DNA of 64,000 nucleotides from Caulobacter soli (GTDB lineage Bacteria; Pseudomonadota; Alphaproteobacteria; Caulobacterales; Caulobacteraceae), in the NCBI RefSeq assembly GCF_011045195.1, contig NZ_CP049199.1:4199501-4263500 (forward strand), given 5' to 3'. Positions 14,789 to 23,920 of this stretch are shown here, in pieces (position 1 is the first letter of the stretch; every line of letters begins with the position of its first letter). Made by a program: the position numbers and the translations under genes. The notes under the pieces are model-generated. The model did no database searches. It was not told the DNA's origin and saw nothing but the letters and a program-made list of their open reading frames with translations.

Positions 14789-17626
14789 ATGTCGCAATCT
14801 CTGCGTATGCGGAGCGTGCTGGCCATGGGCGCGTCCGTCGCCGTGCTGGCCGCCGTCGCCGCCCCAGCCTTCGCTCAAACCACTCCGGCCAAACCAGCCG
14901 CCCAGCAGGGCGGCGGCAACGTGCTCGAGGAACTGGTCGTCACCGCCCAGAAAAAGGAAGAGGCCCTGCAGGACGTGCCGATCGCGGTGTCGGCCTTCAG
15001 CCAGGACAGCCTGGAAGCGCAGAAGATCGACGGCGGCCCGAACTTGCAACAGGCCATCCCGAACGTCACCTTCGCCAAGGGCAACTTCACCAACAGCTTC
15101 AACTTCGCGATCCGCGGCATCGGCAACAAGGCCGTCGGCGTCTCGACCGACGGCGGCGTCGGCGTGCACGAGAACAACGCCCCGCTGCAGTCGGGCAACC
15201 TGTTCGACGCCGAGTTCTTCGACGTGGAGCGCGTCGAGGTGCTGCGGGGCCCGCAAGGCACCCTCTACGGCCGCAACGCCACCGGCGGCGTGGTCAACAT
15301 CATCACCGCCAAGCCCACCGGCGACTTCGAGGCCAATATCCGGGCCGAGGTCGGCAACTACGGCACCGAGAAGGTGCGCGGCATGATCAACATGCCGATC
15401 CTGGGCGACAAGCTGGCGATCCGCGTGGCCGGCAACTACCTCAAGCGCGACGGCTTCGTCACCAACACCTTCAACGACCACAAGGTCGACGACCGCGACC
15501 TGTACTCGACCCGCGTGTCGGTGATGTTCAATCCCATCGACAGCCTGCGCACCAACTTCATGTGGGAGCACTTCAAGGAAGACGACAGCCGCGCCCGCGT
15601 CGGCAAGCAGCTGTGCACCAAGGACAACGGCCCAGCCACGGTGGGCGGCGTGCCCAGCGGCGCGGCCCGCGCCTTCCTGAGCCAGGGCTGCCTGCCCGCC
15701 TCGCTGTACGGCGACAGCGCCTATGGCACGGTCAACACCTCGGGCACCCTGACCGGCGAGCTGGGCAACATCTTCGGCTTCACCAGCGGCGACGCCAACG
15801 CCGGCGACACCGCCAGCCGCAACCTGCGTGAGATCGAAAGCCTGTTCGATCCGATCTACCAGTCCAAGTCCGACATCTACCAGTTCAACCTGGACTACGA
15901 CATCACCCCGAGCCTGACGTTCACGGCCCTGACCTCGTACAGCAAGGGCAACGTCTATACGAAGCTGGACTACAACCGGAACGTCTCGACCGTTCCGTTC
16001 AACAACACCCCCTTCACGCCGGGCGGCTTCTTCACCGACCCGCAGGTGGGCACCACCAACAAGTTCACCACGCTGGACGTGTCCTCGGGCGACGCCAAGC
16101 AGTGGAGCCAGGAATTCCGCCTGCAGTCGAACTTCGACGGCCCGCTGAACTTCAACGTCGGCGGCATCTATTTCGACTACAAGACCACCACCGACTACTA
16201 CGTGATCGGCAACTCGCTGACCCTGTCGGCCCTGGCCCTGAACTTCCAGAAGACCGGCAATCCGCAGTGCAACCCGGTCACCCTGCCGACCACCTGCATC
16301 GGCATCGATCCCAACGCCACGCCGGACGGCAGCGGCCACAACTATTATGACAACCGCTCGCCCTATCACCTGAAGTCGAACGCCCTGTTCGGCGAACTGT
16401 ACTGGCAGGCCAACGAGAAGCTGAAGTTCACCCTGGGCCTGCGCCGCACCCACGACGACAAGCGCCTGGAAGTCTTCGACACCGTGCTGCTGGCGCCGGG
16501 CATCGGCCTCAAGCAAAGCACCACCGATCCGGAAGAAAAGTCGGTCTTCGACGAGCTGACCGGCCGCTTCGGCTTCGACTACAAGCTGACCGACGACAAC
16601 CTGCTCTACGCCTTCTATTCCAAGGGCTACAAGGGCGGCGGCTCCAACCCGCCGGCGGCGGTGGGCTCGGCGGTCAAGCCGCAGTTCGATCCCGAATTCG
16701 TCAACGCCTATGAAATCGGTTCGAAGAACACCCTGCTGGGCGGCAGCGTGATGCTGAACGCCACCGGCTTCTACTACGACTATCAGGGCTACCAGATCTC
16801 CAAGATCGTCAGCCGCACCTCGGTCAACGAGAACATTGACGCCAAGGTCTGGGGCCTGGAGCTGGAAACCCTCTGGTCGCCGGTCCACAACCTGAAGCTC
16901 AACGCCAACATCGGCTATCTCGACACCAAGATCGCCAAGGGCGCGACGTCGATCGACACGATGAACCGCACCCAGAGCAACCCGGCCTACACCGTGGTCA
17001 AGGCGGGTCCCAGCCTGCCCAACGCCGCGGTCGGCTCCAACTGCGTGCTGACCACCGCCGGGGTCGCCACCCTGATCGCGGCCGGCGCCGGCAGCGCCGT
17101 GCCGTTCGCCTGCGGCGGCCCGCAGGTGTTCCAGGCCTTCCTGCAGACCCCGGCCGCGGCCGGCGGCGGCGGCCAGTCGGCGGGCGCCGCGGCCTTCCTG
17201 GCCAACGCCACGGGCCTCTACAACTACGGCGCCGGCTATACGATCGAAGGAACCTCGGCGGACCTGTCGGGCAACGAGCTGCCCAACTCGCCGCACTGGA
17301 CCACCTCGGTCGGCGCCCAGTACACCTGGGACTTCGCGGGCGGCTGGTCGGCCACCCTGCGCGGCGACTACTACCGCCAGAGCAAGCAGTTCACCCGCGT
17401 CTACAACACCGCCTACGACCAGCTGCGGTCGTGGAACAACGCCAACATCACCCTGAAGATCGAGAAGCCCGAGTGGGGCCTGCAGGTCGACGCCTACGTC
17501 AAGAACCTGTCGAACAAGACCCCGATCACCGACGCCTACACCACCGACGACAGCTCGGGCCTGTTCACCAACCTGATCACCCTGGAGCCCCGCCTCTACG
17601 GCGTCAGCGTCCAGAAGTCGTTCTAG
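14789..17626 (+). CDS. TonB-dependent outer-membrane receptor
   Basis: 945-residue receptor importing an unidentified ligand across the outer membrane using TonB energy. The signal peptide (1-29) ends AAPAFAQ. A TonB-box-like segment EELVVTAQKKEE (about 47-58) is followed by the plug domain with IRGIGNK and VEVLRGPQGTLYGRNATGGVVNII, then a 22-strand-type barrel ending in the aromatic terminus VSVQKSF. Large loops with cysteine pairs (for example QLCTKDNG...SQGCLPAS) suggest extracellular loops. It resembles the many substrate-specific receptors of Caulobacter. A strong terminator follows at 17650. No transport partner is adjacent, so the ligand is unknown. Confidence 0.95.
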   Translation: MSQSLRMRSVLAMGASVAVLAAVAAPAFAQTTPAKPAAQQGGGNVLEELVVTAQKKEEALQDVPIAVSAFSQDSLEAQKIDGGPNLQQAIPNVTFAKGNFTNSFNFAIRGIGNKAVGVSTDGGVGVHENNAPLQSGNLFDAEFFDVERVEVLRGPQGTLYGRNATGGVVNIITAKPTGDFEANIRAEVGNYGTEKVRGMINMPILGDKLAIRVAGNYLKRDGFVTNTFNDHKVDDRDLYSTRVSVMFNPIDSLRTNFMWEHFKEDDSRARVGKQLCTKDNGPATVGGVPSGAARAFLSQGCLPASLYGDSAYGTVNTSGTLTGELGNIFGFTSGDANAGDTASRNLREIESLFDPIYQSKSDIYQFNLDYDITPSLTFTALTSYSKGNVYTKLDYNRNVSTVPFNNTPFTPGGFFTDPQVGTTNKFTTLDVSSGDAKQWSQEFRLQSNFDGPLNFNVGGIYFDYKTTTDYYVIGNSLTLSALALNFQKTGNPQCNPVTLPTTCIGIDPNATPDGSGHNYYDNRSPYHLKSNALFGELYWQANEKLKFTLGLRRTHDDKRLEVFDTVLLAPGIGLKQSTTDPEEKSVFDELTGRFGFDYKLTDDNLLYAFYSKGYKGGGSNPPAAVGSAVKPQFDPEFVNAYEIGSKNTLLGGSVMLNATGFYYDYQGYQISKIVSRTSVNENIDAKVWGLELETLWSPVHNLKLNANIGYLDTKIAKGATSIDTMNRTQSNPAYTVVKAGPSLPNAAVGSNCVLTTAGVATLIAAGAGSAVPFACGGPQVFQAFLQTPAAAGGGGQSAGAAAFLANATGLYNYGAGYTIEGTSADLSGNELPNSPHWTTSVGAQYTWDFAGGWSATLRGDYYRQSKQFTRVYNTAYDQLRSWNNANITLKIEKPEWGLQVDAYVKNLSNKTPITDAYTTDDSSGLFTNLITLEPRLYGVSVQKSF

Positions 17627-17649
17627 TCACCGCCTCACGGCGGACACGG

Positions 17650-17684
17650 AAAGGGCGGCGGAGCGATCCGCCGCCCTTTTTTTG
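17650..17684 (+). terminator. Rho-independent terminator of the TonB receptor gene
   Basis: Stem GGGCGGCGGA / TCCGCCGCCC with a GCGA loop followed by seven T residues, 24 bases after the receptor stop. Very strong. Confidence 0.93.
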
Positions 17685-17704
17685 CGTTTGAGGGTCGGTG
17701 CGTG

Positions 17705-17795
17705 GTCCTCGTCCTTCGACAAGCTCAGGATGAGGACCATGGCGCAGGCCTTGGCATTAGAAACCCTCATCCTGAGCTTGTCGAAGGACGAGGGT
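17705..17795. repeat. Family C mirrored repeat (CTTCGACAAGCTCAGGATGA)
   Basis: Arms 17705-17737 and 17764-17795 carry CCTTCGACAAGCTCAGGATGA and its complement in inverted orientation. It is placed between the convergent TonB receptor and phospholipase genes. Confidence 0.85.
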
Positions 17796-17818
17796 TTCGT
17801 TTCTCGGAGCTTACCCCG

Positions 17819-19033
17819 TCAGCACGTGCCGCCGGTCACCGGATTGCAGCGCGCGCCGCCCGCGAAGGGGGCCACGTGGTAGTCGTTCCCGAACAGGTTC
17901 GGAGCCTGGTAGTAGTCGGTCGAGACTACCTGGGCGCCGGTGGCCAGGGTGGTGTCGCGGCGGCGCACGTCGTTGCGCCGGGCCTCCTCGGTGTCGATGT
18001 CGGATCGCGAGCGGACGATGTAGCCGCGCTTGACCAGCCCCTCGACGGCCTTGGGATCGGCCAGGGCGTTGTCCTCCTGCATGAAGGCGGCGTGGGCGTC
18101 GCCCGGCTTGGAGTCGATGAAGGCGGCGCGGCCCTTCAGGGCCGGATGGCCGTCGAGATAGGCGCCCAGCAGCTGCTGCTGGCCGGCCGGGCTGAGCACC
18201 AGGAACACGAACTTGCCGCGCGCCTTGGCCACGGTGGGCCAGCCGCCGGCCAGCACGGCCTCTTCCAGGGTCGCGTGGTCGCCGCGCACGTCGTCGGGCG
18301 TGATCAGCTTATCGCGACCGATGATCTCCAGGATCGAGCGGTCGAACTCCTCCCAGGCGGCCTTGTCGAACGGCAGCACGCTGACAGCCCCGGGCAGCGG
18401 CAGGGCGCCGGCCTTGGGCTCGATGATCATGAACACCGGGGTGTGACCCGGATTAGCGTCCGACCACTGGCGCACGTCCTTCAGGCACTGGCGGAAGGTC
18501 GGACAGTGGCTGCGCACGTCGATGTCGGACATGTGCAGGACCTTCAGGCCCGGCTTGTCCATGCCCTCGGCGAAGAACGGCGCCAGATCCGTCTCGCCCT
18601 TCTGGCGCAGCACCCGATAGGCCATCGGGTCGGCGAAGCGGCCGCCCTCCGGATCGTGGTGCAGGTCCAGCTCGACGCTGCGGATCCCGGCCGACAGCTG
18701 GGTCGACAGCGGCGGTTCGACATAGGCCAGGGTGCGGCGGATGTCGGGCGTCGAGCCATTGGTGAACTCCGACTCGTAGGCCTTGCGCTGGACCGGGGTC
18801 AGGCGGGCCAGCATGGCCTCGATGGCGGCGGTGACCTGGGCGCCGGCGAAGTCCAGCACCCGCGGATCGGCCGGCAGGTGATAGCTGTTGTGGGTGCCGA
18901 TCACCTGGATCTGGTTCAGCTTGAGCGCATCGATCTTGGCCGGCGTTTGGGCCAGGACGGGGGCGGCGGGCGCGGCGAGCGCGAGCGCCGCCAGGCCGCC
19001 GAGCAGGGCGCCCAGGAGGTTGGGGGTCTTCAT
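17819..19033 (-). CDS. Secreted phosphatidylinositol-specific phospholipase C-like protein (Ca2+-dependent PLC-C1 group)
   Basis: 404-residue exported protein. The signal peptide (about 1-29) ends APVLAQ. The catalytic TIM-barrel core shows IQVIGTHNSYHLP (first His), SVELDLHHDPEG (second His and metal region) and VLHMSDIDVRSHC. Such enzymes cleave phospho-head groups of inositol phospholipids or related polyol phosphates. It is the second gene after a TonB receptor whose stop lies 26 bases before this ATG, so phosphodiester breakdown and receptor uptake are probably coupled. ATG 19033 follows GGAGATCC. The actual substrate is unknown. Confidence 0.82.
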   Translation of the reverse strand: MKTPNLLGALLGGLAALALAAPAAPVLAQTPAKIDALKLNQIQVIGTHNSYHLPADPRVLDFAGAQVTAAIEAMLARLTPVQRKAYESEFTNGSTPDIRRTLAYVEPPLSTQLSAGIRSVELDLHHDPEGGRFADPMAYRVLRQKGETDLAPFFAEGMDKPGLKVLHMSDIDVRSHCPTFRQCLKDVRQWSDANPGHTPVFMIIEPKAGALPLPGAVSVLPFDKAAWEEFDRSILEIIGRDKLITPDDVRGDHATLEEAVLAGGWPTVAKARGKFVFLVLSPAGQQQLLGAYLDGHPALKGRAAFIDSKPGDAHAAFMQEDNALADPKAVEGLVKRGYIVRSRSDIDTEEARRNDVRRRDTTLATGAQVVSTDYYQAPNLFGNDYHVAPFAGGARCNPVTGGTC

Positions 19034-19059
19034 CGAAGGATCTCCGGTTCTGGCCAGGG

Positions 19060-21363
19060 TCAACGGCGGACGGTCAGGCGCACGCCCACGAAGCGCGGGT
19101 CGGCGCGGATGGCGGTGGGCACGCCGAAGCTCTTGCCGGCGTTGCCCATGTCGCGCACCCAGTCCTTGTCGAGCAGGTTCGCGCCATAGGCCTCGACCGA
19201 CCAGCGCCCGCCCGGCGCGGCCAGGCCCGCCCGCAGATTCAGCAGGCCGAAGGCCTTCTGCTGTTCGCTGGGCAGGTTGTCGCTGTTGAAGAAATAGGCC
19301 GAGCGATAGGCGTAGGTCCCGCGCACATAGCCTTCCAGCGTGGCGCTGATCGGCTGGGTGTAGTCGGCGCCGACCGAGAAGGTGTTCTCCGGCGCCAGGC
19401 GGAAGCGGTTGCCCGACAGGTCGTAGACCGTGGAGCCGACCTTGTCGCGGAACTGCTCGTACTCGGTGTGCAGGAAATTGTAGCCCGCGAACAGCCGCAG
19501 GGTGTCGGTCAGGCGCTGGTCGTAGCTGGCCTCCACGCCCCAGGCCTTGGCGGAGCCGGCGTTGACCGTGCCCTGGGTGATGTCCAGGCTCAGGGTCTGG
19601 AAGTTGGTGTAGTCGTAATAGAACGCCGACACGTCGAAGCTTCCGCCCGTGATCGGCGCACGGCCCTTGGCGCCCAGCTCGTAGCTCCAGATCGTCTCGG
19701 CCTTCACCGTCGTCGGCGTGGCCAGCACGGTCGAGGGGGTGGGGTTGGTGATGTTGATCTGCGGATAGCCGCCGCGCACGCCCTTGGCGATCGAGCCGTA
19801 CAGGTTGACGTCGGGCGTGGCCTTGAACACCAGGGCCAGGCGCGGCGTGAAGTAGTCGAACTGGCCCGAGGTGGTGAACACCTTGCCGCGCGAATTGCCC
19901 AGCAGGCCGTTGGGCACGGCGATCGGGGCGCGGCCGTCACGCGACTTGACCGAGGTCGAGGCCGCCAGGTCCGCGTCGTCCCAGTTCTGGCGCACGCCCA
20001 GCTCGGCGGTCAGGCGCGGCGTCAGGTCGAAGCTGACATTGCCGTACAGCGAGGCGCTGACCCGCTTGCTGTCGATGCGCTTGAGCGAGTCGATGCGCTC
20101 GGAGACCGGGATCACCACGCCGCCGCCGACCGGGATGGCCGGCACGGGGGTCAGCTTGGCCGGGAAGCCGCCCACCAGGTACTGCTCGTTGACGCCCAGG
20201 GTCAGGCCGTCGTGCACCACGTCGCGGAACCAGCTGCCGCCGAACTGGGTGCGCACGCGCCCGCCGTCGTCGAACGCGAAGCGGATCTCCTGGCTGGCGC
20301 TCTCCTCGCGCTGGTCCTCGCGGCCGTACAGGAACTTGTAGCTGGTGCCGTCCGGATCCCAGCCGTTGTCGAAGTCGATCTTGCGCCAGCCGGTGACGCT
20401 GTTGATCGTCCAGTCGCCCTTGCGCCATTCGCCCAGCAGGGTCAGCGAGCTGACCTCGCGGTCGAAGCGGTTCTCCATCGGGTTCTGGGCGGCGTCCGAG
20501 AACGCGCTGGTGTCGCCGCCCGGCGAGGGCAGCGCGATGGCCTTGGCCACGGTGTCGCCGTCCTGGTCGCGCTGGTAGGCGCCGACCAGGTCGAAGGTCA
20601 GGTCCTCGACAGGACGCCAGCGCAGCGACACGCGGCCGGCCCACAGGTCGTCGTCGTTCAGCTTGTGGCCCGGATCGGCCAGGTTCTCGGCGTAGCCCTC
20701 GCGCTCGCGGCGGCGCACGGCCACGCGGGCGGCCAGCTTGTCGTCGACCAGCGGCGCGTTGAGGATCGCCGTGGCGCTATAGGCCTTGTAGTTGCCGACC
20801 TCGCCCTCGAACTGGGCCTCGGACTGGTTCAGGTCGGCCATGCGGGTGTGGATGGCGAAGGCGCCGACGGCCGCGCCGCGCCCGAACAGGGTGCTCTGCG
20901 GGCCGCGCGCGATCTCCAGGCGATCGATGTCGAACAGCTCGGTCAGCGAGCCCTTGGTGCGGCTGGAGTCGACGCCGTTGACGAAGATCGAGATGCCCGG
21001 CTCCGACGCCGCGTCGGCGGTCGGGGCCTCGATGCCGCGCACGACATAGCTGGGCGAGGAGTCGTTCTGCTGCTGGATCAGCACGCCGGGCGTCAGGCTG
21101 GCGATGTCTTCCCACGACCGCAGGTCGAAGCGCTCCAGGGTCTGGCCCGAGAACGCCTTGATCGCCATCGGCACGTCCTTGGCGGCCTGTTCGCGGAACT
21201 GGGCGGTGACGACGATCGCCTCGACGTCGCCCGTTTGGGCGGCGGGGGCGGGTTGGGCCGTGGCTGGGGCCTGGGCGTGAGCGGCGCAGGCCAGGCCCAA
21301 GGCCGCCAGCGAGACCGAAGCCGAGAAGGCGTTGCGTCGGTAAGGCGTCTTGATGATTTTCAT
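19060..21363 (-). CDS. TonB-dependent outer-membrane receptor, operon with phospholipase-like protein
   Basis: 767-residue receptor. The signal peptide ends AAHAQ (about residue 30). The plug domain starts with VEAIVVTAQFREQ and holds YVVRGIEAPT and LEIARGPQSTLFGRGAAVGAFAI; the barrel ends VGVRLTVRR rather than in an aromatic residue. Downstream, 26 bases away, is a secreted PLC-like enzyme; divergently upstream is a TetR regulator with a palindrome between. This layout predicts uptake of a product of the secreted hydrolase, repressed by TetR until ligand arrives. The ligand is not deducible. Confidence 0.94.
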   Translation of the reverse strand: MKIIKTPYRRNAFSASVSLAALGLACAAHAQAPATAQPAPAAQTGDVEAIVVTAQFREQAAKDVPMAIKAFSGQTLERFDLRSWEDIASLTPGVLIQQQNDSSPSYVVRGIEAPTADAASEPGISIFVNGVDSSRTKGSLTELFDIDRLEIARGPQSTLFGRGAAVGAFAIHTRMADLNQSEAQFEGEVGNYKAYSATAILNAPLVDDKLAARVAVRRREREGYAENLADPGHKLNDDDLWAGRVSLRWRPVEDLTFDLVGAYQRDQDGDTVAKAIALPSPGGDTSAFSDAAQNPMENRFDREVSSLTLLGEWRKGDWTINSVTGWRKIDFDNGWDPDGTSYKFLYGREDQREESASQEIRFAFDDGGRVRTQFGGSWFRDVVHDGLTLGVNEQYLVGGFPAKLTPVPAIPVGGGVVIPVSERIDSLKRIDSKRVSASLYGNVSFDLTPRLTAELGVRQNWDDADLAASTSVKSRDGRAPIAVPNGLLGNSRGKVFTTSGQFDYFTPRLALVFKATPDVNLYGSIAKGVRGGYPQINITNPTPSTVLATPTTVKAETIWSYELGAKGRAPITGGSFDVSAFYYDYTNFQTLSLDITQGTVNAGSAKAWGVEASYDQRLTDTLRLFAGYNFLHTEYEQFRDKVGSTVYDLSGNRFRLAPENTFSVGADYTQPISATLEGYVRGTYAYRSAYFFNSDNLPSEQQKAFGLLNLRAGLAAPGGRWSVEAYGANLLDKDWVRDMGNAGKSFGVPTAIRADPRFVGVRLTVRR

Positions 21364-21378
21364 GGATCGTCGTCCCTG

Positions 21379-21397
21379 GTTCCGCTATTTACGGAAC
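21379..21397. promoter_or_regulatory. Candidate TetR operator GTTCCG-N7-CGGAAC
   Basis: Inverted repeat with perfect 6-base arms around CTATTTA, 15 bases from the TonB receptor start and 42 bases from the TetR start. Position and size fit a TetR-family operator controlling both directions. Confidence 0.6.
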
Positions 21398-21438
21398 GGT
21401 GCAGTAACGAAATGATTTGGCAGATCGGTGAACCGTTG

Positions 21439-22041
21439 ATGGAAGTTTCAAGACAGCCGGAGCCGGACGGCGCCCAGCGCGGGCGCGGGCGCCCTCGCAA
21501 CCCCGAGGTCGAGCGGGCCGTGCGGCTGGCGGTCTGGGAGGCCCTGGGCTCGGTCGGCTACGATCGCCTGACCATGGACGAGGTCGCGCGCCTGGCCGGC
21601 TGCTCCAAGCCGGCGCTGTACCGGCGCTGGCCCGGCAAGCAGCCGATGGTGCTGGAGGCCCTGCAGGGCTTCATCGACGACACCATGCGCACCCGGCCGG
21701 TGCGCCACGGCGCGCCGCTGGAAAGCCTGGTCGACTGGGTGGCCGGCCTGGTGATCTTCCTGTCGGGCTCGGGCCGCGGCGCCCTGCTGGCCCTGTCCCA
21801 GGCGCGCTCGACCGAACCGGAACTGGCCGCCGCCCTGGACAAGATCGTCGACGACGACCGCCCCAAGTTCGCCCAGGCCCTGCGCGCCGCCTGGGGCCAG
21901 GACACCCCGGACGCCGCCATCGACCGCGCCATCGACGCCCTGCTGGGCGCGGTGTTCTGGCGCGTCGCCCTGCGCGGCGGGACGATGTCGGAAGCCGAAG
22001 TCCAGGCCCTGTGCGAGGACGTGCTGCGCATGGGGGCCTAG
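21439..22041 (+). CDS. TetR family transcriptional regulator
   Basis: 200-residue repressor. The N-terminal HTH (about 15-65) reads VGYDRLTMDEVARLAGCSKPALYRRWPGK, a textbook TetR recognition helix. The C-terminal ligand domain carries TetR_C-like helices (ALLALSQARSTEPELAAALD). ATG 21439 has GGTGA at eight bases; ATG 21412 is in frame and cannot be excluded. Divergent from the TonB receptor-phospholipase operon with a palindrome between, it most likely represses that operon and itself. Confidence 0.9.
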   Translation: MEVSRQPEPDGAQRGRGRPRNPEVERAVRLAVWEALGSVGYDRLTMDEVARLAGCSKPALYRRWPGKQPMVLEALQGFIDDTMRTRPVRHGAPLESLVDWVAGLVIFLSGSGRGALLALSQARSTEPELAAALDKIVDDDRPKFAQALRAAWGQDTPDAAIDRAIDALLGAVFWRVALRGGTMSEAEVQALCEDVLRMGA

Positions 22042-22148
22042 CGCCGGGCCAAAAACAAGATCCACGCCGTCATTGGTCTGGCCATTTACGACTCCGCAAC
22101 GCCGACAGGCGATGGTGTGGTCCCAACGACGCCTCGCCGAACGGCTGC

Positions 22149-23675
22149 ATGGACACGCTCGCCCGCCTTATCGACCGCCGAGCTTCAATCGACCCCGCCA
22201 CCTCGTGCGCCGAGGTCGGGGCGATGTTCCACGCCCAGTCGTACGCCGCCGCCATCGCCGTGGTCGTGGACGGCAAGCCGGTCGGCCTGGTCTATCGCGA
22301 CGTCTTCCTGGGCCAGATGGCCGTCGCGCCCGGCCTGGCCGAGCGCCCGATTTCCGAGATCATGGACCGCGAGCCGCGCGCGGTTCCCGCCACCCTGTCG
22401 GCCGCCGACTTCGTCGACCGCCTGGCCCAGAGCGACACCCCGATCTTCCGCAGCGCCTATGTCGCCGTCGACGCGGCGGGCGACTATGTCGGGGTCGGCG
22501 GGCTGAACTCGCTGCTCACCTCGCACCGCCGCCGCCAGCGCGAGGCCGACGACGCCATGGCGCTGGTCGAGCGCATGGCCGTCGATGTCAGCACCCATCT
22601 GGAAGGCGTCCTGGCCTTCACCGAGCGGCTGGAGCAGTCGCGCCTGACGCCCGACGCCAGCGCCTATGTCCGCGCCATCGGCGACACCAGCCGCGACATG
22701 AGCCAGGTGCTGGGCCGCGCCATGGACCTGCGCCGCGCCGCCACCGGCGGCCTGGCCCTGACCCCCGCCCCCGCCCTGCTGCGCGACCTCAGCGACGCGG
22801 TCGAGGCCCGCTGGGCGCCGCGCGCCGCCGAGGGCGGCTCGACCCTGCTGTTCTCCTATGACGGCGACCCCGAGGCCGCCGCCCTGATCGACACGCCCCG
22901 CGTGCTGCAGGTGTTCGACGCCCTGATCGAAAGCGCCCTGGCCAGCGGCCGCGGCGTGATCGAGGCCAGCCTCAAGGCCCGTCCGGTGGACGGCGGCCTG
23001 CTGCTGGAAGGCCGGGTGCGCGACAACACCGCCGGCTCGGCCGAGGCGCGTCTGGCCCGGGTGTTCGACCCGTTGAGCTCGGCCAGCACCGAGGACCGTA
23101 ACGAACTGGCCCTGGGCGTGGGCATGGCCCTGGCCCACGGCCTGACCCGCGCCATGGGCGGCCCGCTGCGCGCCGAGGCCAATCTGGGCGCCGGCCTCAG
23201 CCTGCACTTCTCGCTGACCGTGCCCGAGGCGATCCTCGCGGCCGAGACCGACGACGAACCGATGCTGGACGCCCGCTCGGCCCACATCCTGATCGTCGAC
23301 GACAACGCCACCAACCGCATGGTCGCCGAGGCGCTGTGCGAGATGTTCGACTGCACCTCCGAACAGGTGGTCGACGGCGTCGAGGCCGTCGAGGCCGCCA
23401 AGTCGGGTCGCTTCGACCTGATCCTGATGGACATCAAGATGCCGCGCATGGACGGTGTCACCGCCACCCGCGCCATCCGCGAACTTCCCGGCCCCGCCGG
23501 CCAGGCCCCGATCGTCGCCCTGACCGCCAACGCCGACCCCAACGACGTGGCCACCTACATCGCCGCCGGCATGCAGGACGTGGTCGAAAAGCCGATCAAG
23601 CCCGAACGCCTGGCCGTGGTCCTCTCGGCCCTGCTGGGCGGCGACGACGAAGAAGACGCCGAGGCGGCGGCCTAG
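22149..23675 (+). CDS. CBS domain - degenerate histidine kinase - receiver hybrid protein
   Basis: 508 residues. Residues 15-125 form a CBS-like pair (VVVDGKPVGLVYRD; YVAVDAAGDYVGVGGLNS). Residues about 135-200 align with a HisKA dimer helix, but the phospho-accepting His position is Val (MAVDVSTHLEGVLAF). Residues 205-360 resemble an ATPase domain with broken N and G boxes (ALIESALASG, RDNTAGSAE, ALGVGMALAHGL). Residues 378-495 are an intact receiver: D384/D385, phospho-acceptor D428 in LILMDIKMPRMDG, T459, K481. It is probably a non-catalytic scaffold or a phosphate sink fed by another kinase. Soluble; ATG 22149. Confidence 0.8.
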   Translation: MDTLARLIDRRASIDPATSCAEVGAMFHAQSYAAAIAVVVDGKPVGLVYRDVFLGQMAVAPGLAERPISEIMDREPRAVPATLSAADFVDRLAQSDTPIFRSAYVAVDAAGDYVGVGGLNSLLTSHRRRQREADDAMALVERMAVDVSTHLEGVLAFTERLEQSRLTPDASAYVRAIGDTSRDMSQVLGRAMDLRRAATGGLALTPAPALLRDLSDAVEARWAPRAAEGGSTLLFSYDGDPEAAALIDTPRVLQVFDALIESALASGRGVIEASLKARPVDGGLLLEGRVRDNTAGSAEARLARVFDPLSSASTEDRNELALGVGMALAHGLTRAMGGPLRAEANLGAGLSLHFSLTVPEAILAAETDDEPMLDARSAHILIVDDNATNRMVAEALCEMFDCTSEQVVDGVEAVEAAKSGRFDLILMDIKMPRMDGVTATRAIRELPGPAGQAPIVALTANADPNDVATYIAAGMQDVVEKPIKPERLAVVLSALLGGDDEEDAEAAA

Positions 23676-23819
23676 GGGCTCCGCCTCCGTCATTCCCGCA
23701 CAGGAGCAGGAAGTCACCCGAACCGACCATTGCCCACGGTGACGATCCGCGCGCCCATGGCAGTGTCTGCAAGGGGTGGTTTGCGGACATGGCGGAAAAC
23801 CGCGTCAAGCTAGCGGAAA

Positions 23820-23844
23820 CTAGGACATCCAATTCTTGTCCTAG
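23820..23844. promoter_or_regulatory. Inverted repeat CTAGGACA-N9-TGTCCTAG before the sulfatase gene
   Basis: Perfect 8-base arms around TCCAATTCT, 76 bases upstream of the arylsulfatase start, in a 245-base gap without genes. Candidate operator or RNA hairpin; no T-run follows. Confidence 0.5.
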
Positions 23845-23920
23845 AGGGTTCACCCCATGGCTCGCCGGCCGCCGCGCTGGCTAGCTCCTTGGCACATTTG
23901 TCGCGTCCGAGGAGCCTGTC

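Noticed and set aside
14708..17296. Long minus-strand open frame opposite the first TonB receptor
   Set aside because: Residue pattern is the Val/Gly/Asp/Arg-rich shadow of the receptor, and no known domain is present.
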